From contig CAMWSI010000058.1 of NCBI GenBank assembly GCA_947176875.1, positions 1 through 5,957 on the forward strand: a DNA stretch of 5,957 bases, read 5' to 3'. The DNA comes from an uncultured Bacteroidales bacterium (GTDB lineage: Bacteria > Bacteroidota > Bacteroidia > Bacteroidales > P3). Below are positions 1-5,151 of the stretch, piece after piece; position 1 is the first letter of the stretch; each line of letters starts with the position of its first letter. A model generated the notes under the pieces. The model had not been told where the DNA came from and did not search any database. It saw only the letters and a program-made list of their open reading frames with translations. The translations under genes were made by a program, and so were the position numbers.

Positions 1-165
1 CATGAATTTTTTGTATTATGTTATAATTTTTGATATATTTTGTTAATTTAATTTATTTTGATTTTTTATTTGTCATTAAATACAAAAAATATTTTATCAT
101 GATTTGTAAAATATATTATAATTATCATAATTCTAATATTTATTTTTATGTAATTTCATTTTGAT
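1..165. other. Extremely A/T-rich non-coding island
   Basis: I count 18 G or C bases in these 165 positions, about 11%, against roughly half in the genes of this window. Stop codons are frequent in all frames and no plausible gene is present. The stretch ends sharply at about 166, where a run of four G begins. It contains small A/T inverted repeats, for example ATATTTTA at 89-96 facing TAAAATAT at 107-114, but at this composition such repeats are expected by chance. No exact TAnnTTTG box with a spaced TTTG is seen; near misses are uninformative here. It may be upstream DNA of a gene off the left edge, a bent-DNA region or a remnant of acquired DNA. Confidence 0.7.
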
Positions 166-382
166 AGGGGAACGGAAGCCATAATGGCGGCCGTGGCGTC
201 TTAATTTGTCGGTGGTTTTGAGAACGGTCGGCGTCGGGTTTCATGTCCGTCGTCTGTTTGTCGGTCGGAAAAGTATAACGGCAGTGTATGGTTCGGCACA
301 TGGCGGAAGCCAATCTGATTTCGGAGGGCAGGGCGGTGGGGGACGATGGGATACGGTGGCCAATTCGGAGGTTCGGCCTTGT
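166..382. other. GC-richer spacer upstream of trxA, no gene seen
   Basis: This stretch has many GTCGG/CGG words and open frames on both strands, but none resembles a protein I recognise. The plus-strand frame at 206-460 would start at TTG, is low-complexity, and runs through the trxA promoter to four bases before the trxA start. The minus-strand frames of 61-81 codons overlap it and each other. CGGAAGCCA occurs twice, at 173-181 and 304-312. A six-codon ATG frame at 184-204 is too short to judge. An unrecognised non-coding RNA cannot be excluded. Confidence 0.5.
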
Positions 383-412
383 TTTGTATTTCGGCTTTTA
401 TCATTATATTTG
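383..412 (+). promoter_or_regulatory. Promoter for trxA, Bacteroidetes type
   Basis: TTTG at 383-386 is followed after 18 bases by TATATTTG at 405-412. Together they match the Bacteroidetes vegetative promoter pattern: a -33 TTTG, about 19 bases, then a -7 TAnnTTTG. Transcription would begin near 418, giving a leader of about 45 bases. That leader becomes very A-rich just before the start codon, as is usual for genes of this phylum that lack a Shine-Dalgarno sequence. The call rests on consensus and spacing only. Confidence 0.65.
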
Positions 413-463
413 CGATACGGTAGCAATCAACGGAATTTAAAAACAATTAAATACTTTTAGATT

Positions 464-781
464 ATGGCTCAAGCATTTACAGATGCCAATTTCGAGGAAT
501 TGGTATTGAAGTCGGACAAAGTAGCGATGGTGGATTTCTGGGCGCAGTGGTGCGGTCCCTGCTTGGCTCTCGGTCCCACGATCGAAGAAATCGCCAACGA
601 ATACCAGGGTAAAGCGGTCGTAGGCAAAGTCAATGTAGATGAATGCCCCGCCGTTACGAAGAAATACGGTATCAGAAATATCCCGACGGTTTTGTTTATC
701 AAGAACGGCGAAGTGGTCGATAAACAGGTCGGCAAGACTTCCAAGAGCGATTTGGTAAGCAAGTTGGATGCTCAATTGTAA
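464..781 (+). CDS. trxA: Thioredoxin
   Basis: This is a 105-residue cytoplasmic thioredoxin, a general protein disulfide reductase normally recharged by thioredoxin reductase. The length is that of the classical single-domain family, and there is no signal peptide. The redox motif WCGPC lies at residues 29-33 with both cysteines (30 and 33). The buried acidic residue expected before it is Asp24 (VDFW), and the cis-proline loop is IPT with Pro74. The helix after the active site has Leu34, where many thioredoxins carry Lys or Arg. An extra Cys is present at 61. The ATG at 464 gives the normal N-terminus and follows an A/T-rich leader without a Shine-Dalgarno sequence. A promoter lies just upstream and a strong terminator just downstream, so the gene is probably monocistronic. 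The family call is very secure; its exact partners cannot be told from sequence. Confidence 0.97.
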   Translation: MAQAFTDANFEELVLKSDKVAMVDFWAQWCGPCLALGPTIEEIANEYQGKAVVGKVNVDECPAVTKKYGIRNIPTVLFIKNGEVVDKQVGKTSKSDLVSKLDAQL

Positions 782-816
782 GCTGTAGGCATGCGGGGCA
801 TGCGTATGGAACGGGG

Positions 817-854
817 AAAGGCAATAGGTCGGAAGACGTATTGCCTTTTCTTTT
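817..854 (+). terminator. Rho-independent terminator after trxA
   Basis: AAAGGCAATA at 817-826 pairs perfectly with TATTGCCTTT at 839-848. Inside the loop, GTC (828-830) can pair with GAC (835-837) around a GGAA tetraloop, extending the hairpin past one mismatch. The T-rich tail TTTTCTTTT runs 846-854. It lies 35 bases after the trxA stop and should separate trxA from the DUF58 gene. Confidence 0.92.
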
Positions 855-953
855 AAAAGCCGCTCGTCGTCCGCCCGGTCGGTTGGAACGGGTTTCCCGT
901 GACGGGAAAGGCTTCCGGACGTGTCGCGTTTCGCGGTCTGTCCGGATCGTCCG

Positions 954-961
954 TAATATTG
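954..961 (+). promoter_or_regulatory. Possible -7 box for the DUF58 gene
   Basis: TAATATTG differs from TAnnTTTG at one position. A weak TTTC at 929-932 lies 21 bases upstream as a possible -33 element. The start site would fall near 968, about 50 bases before the ATG at 1019. A promoter is expected here because the trxA terminator lies upstream, but this match is imperfect and no better one was found in 855-1018. Confidence 0.3.
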
Positions 962-1018
962 CGGTGTCCGAAACGGCGGTCGGTCGGCCGTAAGGTGGAG
1001 TCAGTTGCGTTAAAGCGA

Positions 1019-2014
1019 ATGGAGACGGAGTTTGTATCATATTTTCAAAACGGTCTCGGCAATTTGGAATTGTTGGCCAAGGGGGTCACGGAGGGCTTTC
1101 TGACAGGCCTGCATAAAAGTCCTTTTCATGGTTTTTCAGTAGAATTTGCCGAACACCGTCCGTATAACACGGGAGAGGATACGCGGCACGTGGATTGGCG
1201 TCTGTATGCGCGTACGGATCGTCTCTTCATGAAGAAATACAGCGAGGAGACCAATATGCGTTGCCATCTGCTGTTGGATAGGTCGTCGTCGATGTTTTTC
1301 CCGTCGGTGGCCGAGTCGCCGGGCGGATTCAATAAATTGCGTTTTGCGATAGGGGCGGCGGCTTCGTTGGGTTATCTGCTGTATAAACAGAGAGATGCAT
1401 TGAGCCTGAATGCGTTTTCGGATGAATTGACCTTTGCTTCCGAGTGTAAATCGGGTGCGGTGCATTGGCATTATTTAATGGACAGGCTGTCGTATTGGTA
1501 TGAACAGGCGGAACAGCCTGCCGGCGGGCGGCGCGCGACTGATATTGTGCCGGTGTTGCATCTGTTGGCGGAAAAGATGCACAAGCGTTCGATGGTGGTT
1601 GTTTTCAGCGATATGTTTGACCGGACGCTTGAAGCGATGGCGTCGGCGGATGGCGACGGGGCATTGGACATGGAGGCTGCCGACAGAAGCCTGGCGGAAT
1701 TGAGAGAGGCTTTGCAGCATTTGCGTTACCGTCAGCATGAGGTGCTGTTGTTTCATGTGCAGAGCCGCGGAAAAGAGGCGGAACTGCAATACGGGAACAG
1801 GCCTTATCGTTTCGTGGATATGGAAACGGGCGAAGAGGTGCGGGTCAATCCGCATTATATCCGGGAGGCGTATGTCGAGCGTCTGACCCGTCGTCAGGAT
1901 GCCTTGAAGCGGTTGTGCGAAAGCTGTAGGACGGATTATATTCCGGCCTATATCGAAGACGGGTTTGTGCCGGTTTTGCAATCTTATTTGTCGAAACGTA
2001 AAATTAAGCGATGA
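1019..2014 (+). CDS. DUF58 family protein with a von Willebrand A-like fold
   Basis: This 331-residue protein belongs to the DUF58 family, whose members have a vWA-like fold and are often encoded beside MoxR-type AAA ATPases; their biochemical role is mostly unknown. The N-terminal part carries the family signature: HGFSVEFAEHRPYNTGEDTRHVDW at 37-60 (key: F39, E46, Y49, G52, D54, D59, W60), then RLYARTDRLFMKKYSEE at 61-77. The metal-site motif DxSxS is intact as DRSSS at 87-91, with candidate later ligands Thr174 and Asp198 (VVFSDMFD). No signal peptide or membrane span is evident, so it is probably cytoplasmic. The frame stays open upstream to a GTG at 899, but those 40 residues are Arg-rich and unlike the family, whereas ATG at 1019 gives the usual N-terminus. 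No moxR or bat genes adjoin it. sppA follows 220 bases later, probably from its own promoter. Confidence 0.88.
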   Translation: METEFVSYFQNGLGNLELLAKGVTEGFLTGLHKSPFHGFSVEFAEHRPYNTGEDTRHVDWRLYARTDRLFMKKYSEETNMRCHLLLDRSSSMFFPSVAESPGGFNKLRFAIGAAASLGYLLYKQRDALSLNAFSDELTFASECKSGAVHWHYLMDRLSYWYEQAEQPAGGRRATDIVPVLHLLAEKMHKRSMVVVFSDMFDRTLEAMASADGDGALDMEAADRSLAELREALQHLRYRQHEVLLFHVQSRGKEAELQYGNRPYRFVDMETGEEVRVNPHYIREAYVERLTRRQDALKRLCESCRTDYIPAYIEDGFVPVLQSYLSKRKIKR

Positions 2015-2042
2015 ATTTTAAGCCTAAATGGTAATTTTTCGT

Positions 2043-2050
2043 TACCTTTG
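2043..2050 (+). promoter_or_regulatory. -7 promoter box for sppA
   Basis: TACCTTTG is an exact TAnnTTTG match, 28 bases after the DUF58 stop. The -33 element is weak: only TTTA at 2017-2020, 22 bases upstream. Transcription would start near 2057, leaving a leader of almost 180 bases. The box overlaps a short inverted repeat, GGTAA (2030-2034) facing TTACC (2042-2046), which could be an operator or chance. Confidence 0.5.
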
Positions 2051-2234
2051 CGCGTCTAAAAGAACATCGGCGCGGCGTCTTCAAGCAGGTTTCGTGCGGT
2101 GTGGGGTCGCACGTAAAAACGGGATTTGCAGAAAGGCGCGTTTTCGTAACCCAAAGGCATGACGAACTTGTCCGGGCTGGGTCTTGATGCGAAAATACGC
2201 ATGGATAGGAGTTTAACATTACACATTATAAGTC
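2051..2234 (+). other. Long untranslated leader of sppA or small RNA region, unassigned
   Basis: If transcription starts at the box at 2043-2050, about 178 bases precede the sppA ATG. The stretch can form a hairpin CGTGCG (2093-2098)/CGCACG (2108-2113) and another ATGCG (2187-2191)/CGCAT (2198-2202). The frame at 2159-2353 overlaps sppA in another register and is not protein-like. I do not recognise a riboswitch, tRNA, SRP RNA or 6S RNA, and no T-tract terminator is present to define a free small RNA. It could also be ordinary spacer. Confidence 0.3.
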
Positions 2235-4013
2235 ATGAAAAGTTTTCTCAAAATCGTGTTCGGATCCATGGTGGGATTCCTGTTGTTCGCGTTGCTGTGG
2301 ACGGTCATCGTGTTGGTGGTCTTGGGCGGCATGCTGGCTTCGTTCGGCGATGAGGCGAAACCGCCTTTGAAGGAGCCGGCTATCCTGAATATCGAGTTGG
2401 CGACGTCGGTGTCGGAGCGCGCGAGCAATAACCCGATGTCTTATATGAGTTTCAGCAATACGAGTAAACCGGCCGATTTGACTACGATGCTGAAAGCCGT
2501 CCGCCGTGCCAAGACGGACGACAATATCAAAGGTATCGTGTTCCGTCCGGGGGTGGCGGCCTCTATTTCGGCGGCGCATGCCGAGGAATTGCGCCACGCG
2601 TTGGCCGATTTCAAACAGAGCGGCAAATTCATCTATGCTTACGCCGATGCTTACGGTCAGAACATGTATTGGCTTGCGACGGCGGCCGATACCGTGGGTC
2701 TGCAACCGGAAGGTCTTGTGGAACTGCGGGGGTTGCAGATGAAGGTCATGTTTTTCAAGGGACTGCTTGACAAAGTCGGTGTGGATGTGCAGGTTTTGCG
2801 CCACGGTAAGTTCAAGAGCGCCGTAGAACCGTACATCCAGAAGGAAATGAGCGAGGCCAACCGCGAGCAGTACGACCGTTTGGCGCATTCCATGTGGAAC
2901 CGTATTGCGGATGATGTGGCTGCGGGACGGGGATTGAGCCGTGCCGATGTGGATAAGGCCGCTGCCGAATTTTACGGTATGTTTCCGGAACAGGCGTTGG
3001 CACACGGTCTGGTCGATATGGTGGCGCCGGCCGGGGAATTTACGGCCATCCTCATGGATAAAATGGGAGTAGAGAAAGAAAAAGACTTGAAATTGATTTC
3101 GGTAGCCGATTATGTCGCCATTCCGGAACCGCTTGTAAAGACAACCGACAAAATAGCCGTGGTTTATGCCAATGGCGAGATAGGCATGGGAAAAGGCAGC
3201 GAAACGGAAATCGGCACCGAGAATATCGTGAAGGCGCTGAAAGAAGCGGCGGATGACGATAACGTGAAAGCCATTGTCCTGCGGGTCAATTCGCCCGGCG
3301 GATCGGTTTTGACGAGCGATATCATCTATCAGGAGGTATTGAAAGCCAAAGCCAAGAAGCCGTTGGTGGCTTCGTTCGGGTCGTATGCGGCTTCGGGCGG
3401 ATATTATATTTCCTGTGCGGCCGACCGTATTTTTGCCCAACCGACCACACTGACAGGTTCGATAGGTGTGTTCGGCATGGTTCCGAATTTTGCCAAGACG
3501 GCCCGCAGATTGGGTATCGGCTGGGATGAGGTGAAGACGCATCCCTATGCCGGTTCGCCCTCGTTCACGCGGGAAATGACACCGGCGGAACGGGCGTTGC
3601 AGCAACGTAATGTGGAGGATGTCTATGCGGGCTTCATCGCCAAGGTGGGAGCCGGCCGCGGCATGAGTACAGCGGCTGTGGACAGCATTGGCCAAGGACG
3701 TGTATGGAGCGGTACGGACGGGTTGCGCGTGGGACTTGTGGATGAGTTGGGCGGTCTTGGGGATGCCATTGCCTATGCGGCCGAAAAAGCGGGTTTGGAG
3801 AAGTATAAGGTGGCTGACTATCCGAAACAGAAGTCGTCTTACGAATTATTGTTGGAAAGTTTGACGGAGATGCGTGCCATGCGGGTTTCGCAGGCGTTGG
3901 CCGGGGAATTGGGTCAAGAGGGGGCGGAACTCTACCGTACGCTTGAAGCGGTAAGGCGGCATTCGCGGAGCGTGGTCATGGCGCGTATGCCCTACGGTCT
4001 GGTGGCGGAATGA
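2235..4013 (+). CDS. sppA: Signal peptide peptidase SppA, long two-domain form (protease IV)
   Basis: This 592-residue membrane protease is of family S49. Long SppA proteins cut residual signal peptides and membrane fragments in the envelope. One transmembrane segment lies at about residues 9-35 after a short basic N-terminus (MKSFLK), so the catalytic body should face the periplasm. The length fits the E. coli-type enzyme (about 618 residues), with tandem N- and C-terminal domains. The general-base lysine is Lys194 in GKFKSAVEPY. The substrate-pocket/oxyanion motif VNSPGGSV spans 351-358, and the nucleophile is Ser387 in SYAASGGYY. Further family blocks are TLTGSIGVFG (405-414) and GRVWSGTDGLRVGLVDELGG (488-507). 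All expected catalytic residues are present and the frame is unbroken. ATG at 2235 places the membrane anchor correctly and follows an A/T-rich leader. The riboflavin kinase gene begins 68 bases downstream on the same strand and may be co-transcribed. Confidence 0.96.
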   Translation: MKSFLKIVFGSMVGFLLFALLWTVIVLVVLGGMLASFGDEAKPPLKEPAILNIELATSVSERASNNPMSYMSFSNTSKPADLTTMLKAVRRAKTDDNIKGIVFRPGVAASISAAHAEELRHALADFKQSGKFIYAYADAYGQNMYWLATAADTVGLQPEGLVELRGLQMKVMFFKGLLDKVGVDVQVLRHGKFKSAVEPYIQKEMSEANREQYDRLAHSMWNRIADDVAAGRGLSRADVDKAAAEFYGMFPEQALAHGLVDMVAPAGEFTAILMDKMGVEKEKDLKLISVADYVAIPEPLVKTTDKIAVVYANGEIGMGKGSETEIGTENIVKALKEAADDDNVKAIVLRVNSPGGSVLTSDIIYQEVLKAKAKKPLVASFGSYAASGGYYISCAADRIFAQPTTLTGSIGVFGMVPNFAKTARRLGIGWDEVKTHPYAGSPSFTREMTPAERALQQRNVEDVYAGFIAKVGAGRGMSTAAVDSIGQGRVWSGTDGLRVGLVDELGGLGDAIAYAAEKAGLEKYKVADYPKQKSSYELLLESLTEMRAMRVSQALAGELGQEGAELYRTLEAVRRHSRSVVMARMPYGLVAE

Positions 4014-4081
4014 GCCGGCGCGTGAATCGGGAAATGAACGCGGGCCGGATTAATGTGTGGACGGTGTAAACCGACAGCGGG

Positions 4082-4453
4082 ATGCAGATGAAGTCTTTCA
4101 GCGGTAAGGTGGTGCCGGGCGAGCGGATAGGCCGCACGCTGGGTTTCCCTACGGCCAATATAGATGCGGACGCGGCGGTCTTGGGGCTGGCAAAGGGCGT
4201 ATATGCCGCCGATGTGCGCATAGCGGGGGATGAGAGGGTGTATCGTGCGATGCTCAACATAGGTTCGCGGCCGACTTTTGCGGGGGCGGTCTGTACGGTT
4301 GAGGCCCATTTGTTGGATTTTTCCGGCGACTTGTACGGCAAGGTGTTGCACGTGGATTTACGTCGTAAGTTGCGGGAGGAACGTCGGTTTCCGAATGCGG
4401 AAGCGCTTAAAAGACAGTTGGCGGAAGATGCGGCTCACGCGGCTGACGACTGA
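4082..4453 (+). CDS. Stand-alone riboflavin kinase (RibF C-terminal domain only)
   Basis: This 123-residue protein matches only the riboflavin kinase half of bacterial RibF; it should convert riboflavin and ATP to FMN and ADP. Visible motifs in order: SGKVVPGERIGRTLGFPTAN at 7-26, with the nucleotide/Mg-binding PTAN (Thr24, Asn26); KGVYA at 38-42; NIGSRPTF at 59-66; and VEAHLLDFSGDLYG at 73-86, whose Glu74 is the likely catalytic base. The tail KLREERRF at 96-103 is also typical. The N-terminal FMN adenylyltransferase domain, usual in RibF of about 300 residues, is absent. A TAA at 4067-4069 closes the frame before the ATG at 4082, and sppA occupies the DNA upstream, so no cut-off first half lies here. 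ATG at 4088 (MKSF) is an equally plausible start. All key kinase residues remain, so it is probably active. A second, full RibF elsewhere is likely needed for FAD unless another enzyme makes it. Confidence 0.9.
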   Translation: MQMKSFSGKVVPGERIGRTLGFPTANIDADAAVLGLAKGVYAADVRIAGDERVYRAMLNIGSRPTFAGAVCTVEAHLLDFSGDLYGKVLHVDLRRKLREERRFPNAEALKRQLAEDAAHAADD

Positions 4454-4504
4454 GCCGGTCTTGATGCCGGGAAACCAGAAAAGACGTTGGGTTAGCGGAG
4501 AAAA

Positions 4505-4564
4505 TCGAAACTGAAATCAAAGCTAAGTCGAAGCTGAGCCTGAATTTGAAGTGAAGCCGGAAAG
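4505..4564. repeat. Imperfect 11-13 base quasi-repeats after the riboflavin kinase gene
   Basis: The purine-rich spacer before the terminator reads as five loosely related units: TCGAAACTGAAA (4505-4516), TCAAAGCTAAG (4517-4527), TCGAAGCTGAG (4528-4538), then more diverged units at 4539-4551 and 4552-4564. Units 2 and 3 agree at 9 of 11 positions. No reading frame through it is convincing as protein. It lies in the probable 3' untranslated region of the sppA-riboflavin kinase transcript. It may be slippage-derived simple sequence. Confidence 0.4.
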
Positions 4565-4573
4565 GCGGTAATA

Positions 4574-4609
4574 AAAAAGCGGTTCTACCCAAAAGTAGAA
4601 CCGCTTTTT
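4574..4609. terminator. Bidirectional intrinsic terminator between convergent genes
   Basis: GCGGTTCTAC at 4579-4588 pairs perfectly with GTAGAACCGC at 4595-4604 across the six-base loop CCAAAA. The stem is extended by A5 (4574-4578) facing T5 (4605-4609), giving 15 matched pairs. The flanking A and T runs supply a U-tract for either transcription direction. It ends the plus-strand riboflavin kinase transcript and the minus-strand lipoprotein transcript, whose stop codon is 18 bases to the right. Confidence 0.94.
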
Positions 4610-4626
4610 CTATGTAGCGAATAAAA

Positions 4627-4815
4627 TTATTCGGCTACGACGGTTTCGGCAACGGGGGCTTCTTCAACCACTTCAGCGGTTTCGGTGCAAACCGGCGCTT
4701 CTTCCGTTACAACTTCGGTTTCAACGGCTTCAACAGTTTCAGCCGGTTGATTGCTTTTGCAGCTGCAGAGAGCGAACATGCTGGCTACAGCCAAAACAAA
4801 CATTACTTTTTTCAT
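4627..4815 (-). CDS. Small Glu/Val-rich lipoprotein of unknown function
   Basis: This 62-residue protein starts with a lipoprotein signal peptide: basic MKK, hydrophobic core VMFVLAVASMFAL, and a lipobox-like LCSC with the lipidated Cys at 19. The mature part would be only 44 residues. It holds 12 Glu and no Asp, and is rich in Val, Ala and Thr, so it is very acidic and probably disordered. It contains the duplicated word EEAPV at 38-42 and 51-55, suggesting a roughly 13-residue internal repeat; a second Cys lies at 43. I see no catalytic motif or known domain and assign no function. Short acidic lipoproteins of this style are, from memory, common in Bacteroidales. The gene runs against its neighbours, with its own promoter on the right and a perfect terminator on the left, which supports a real, independently expressed gene. 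Outer-membrane placement is likely, but there is no clear surface-export signal after the Cys. Confidence 0.8.
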   Translation of the reverse strand: MKKVMFVLAVASMFALCSCKSNQPAETVEAVETEVVTEEAPVCTETAEVVEEAPVAETVVAE

Positions 4816-4893
4816 GGTATTTAAAGTATTAAAAGGTTATCCAAGGGTTTTGGCGACGTTTGCCTTCACAAAAAGACACCTTACTCACCACTG

Positions 4894-4924
4894 CAAAATT
4901 AACATAAAAAAAGCAGAGCGACAA
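4894..4924 (-). promoter_or_regulatory. Promoter for the small lipoprotein gene
   Basis: Read on the minus strand, CAAAATTA at 4894-4901 is TAATTTTG, an exact TAnnTTTG -7 box. CAA at 4922-4924 is TTG, 20 bases further upstream, in the right place for the -33 element. Transcription would start near 4887 and leave a leader of about 72 bases before the ATG. Two 10-base tandem repeats sit just upstream of it at 4931-4950. Confidence 0.6.
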
Positions 4925-4930
4925 GGGAAA

Positions 4931-4950
4931 TGTTAAAAAATGTTAAAAAA
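4931..4950. repeat. Tandem 10-bp repeat, two exact copies of TGTTAAAAAA
   Basis: Positions 4931-4940 and 4941-4950 are identical. On the minus strand each unit contains TTTAACA, and the pair lies about 44-63 bases upstream of the predicted lipoprotein start site. A second pair with the same TTTAACA core at 5033-5052 faces the other promoter. A regulator-binding role is an inference; A/T richness makes chance possible. Confidence 0.6.
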
Positions 4951-4978
4951 GCGATGAAAATTTTTTTTTAAGGTCTTG

Positions 4979-4986
4979 TAAATTTG
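4979..4986 (+). promoter_or_regulatory. Alternative distal -7 box for the carboxyltransferase gene
   Basis: TAAATTTG fits TAnnTTTG exactly, but there is no TTTG at the expected -33 distance; a T9 run at 4961-4969 lies closer. Use of this box would give a leader of about 160 bases containing the TTTAACA repeats at 5033-5052. It may be a chance match in A/T-rich DNA. Confidence 0.25.
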
Positions 4987-5032
4987 TTTGGAGCTGTCGA
5001 ATCGTGTCGGACGGATGAATCGCCGCATTTGG

Positions 5033-5052
5033 ATTTAACAAAATTTAACAAA
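5033..5052. repeat. Tandem 10-bp repeat, two exact copies of ATTTAACAAA
   Basis: Positions 5033-5042 and 5043-5052 are identical, with the TTTAACA core on the plus strand at 5034-5040 and 5044-5050. The pair lies 39 bases before the -7 box at 5092-5099, at about -54 to -73 from the predicted start site. It mirrors the TGTTAAAAAA pair at 4931-4950, with which it forms a large inverted arrangement. Confidence 0.6.
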
Positions 5053-5091
5053 GCGTCTGCACGGTATAAAGACCGAACCGAAAAAAAGTGC

Positions 5092-5099
5092 TATCTTCG
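5092..5099 (+). promoter_or_regulatory. Proximal -7 box for the carboxyltransferase gene
   Basis: TATCTTCG matches TAnnTTTG at all but one fixed position. No TTTG is visible at the -33 distance. The start site would be near 5106, giving an A-rich leader of about 46 bases, similar in size to that of trxA. Its position is the best in this spacer, but the missing -33 element lowers confidence and could suggest dependence on an activator. Confidence 0.4.
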
Positions 5100-5151
5100 T
5101 TTGGCATTGCGATAGTAAGCAAGCGAATAAAAAACTAAAAACCATAAATTT

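Noticed and set aside
201..460. Overlapping small open frames on both strands upstream of trxA
   Set aside because: They overlap each other and the trxA promoter. The plus-strand one needs a TTG start, and the translations are low-complexity with no known motif.
788..804. Tandem GGCATGCG (788-795 and 797-804) after the trxA stop
   Set aside because: It is a short palindromic word repeated once, with no link to a known site. The adjacent hairpin at 817-854 explains the termination.
899..1018. N-terminal extension of the DUF58 protein from GTG at 899
   Set aside because: The 40 extra residues are Arg-rich and unlike the family start. ATG at 1019 gives the expected N-terminus, and a possible promoter lies inside the extension.
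1475..1981. Minus-strand open frame of 168 codons opposite the DUF58 gene
   Set aside because: It is antisense to a conserved coding region and has no protein-like features or promoter.
1999..2020. Inverted repeat TAAAATT/AATTTTA around the DUF58 stop codon as a terminator
   Set aside because: The stem has seven A/T pairs only and is not followed by a T-run, so it is too weak to be an intrinsic terminator.
2226..3695. Minus-strand open frame of 489 codons inside sppA
   Set aside because: It lies wholly opposite a clear SppA coding frame with intact catalytic motifs. Its His/Arg-rich translation has no recognisable domain. It is a shadow of codon bias on the real strand.
4961..4969. T9 run as a terminator
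   Set aside because: The only hairpin is A/T-only (TTAAAAAA at 4943-4950 with TTTTTTAA at 4964-4971) and no gene ends there. It is better read as A/T-rich promoter-upstream DNA.
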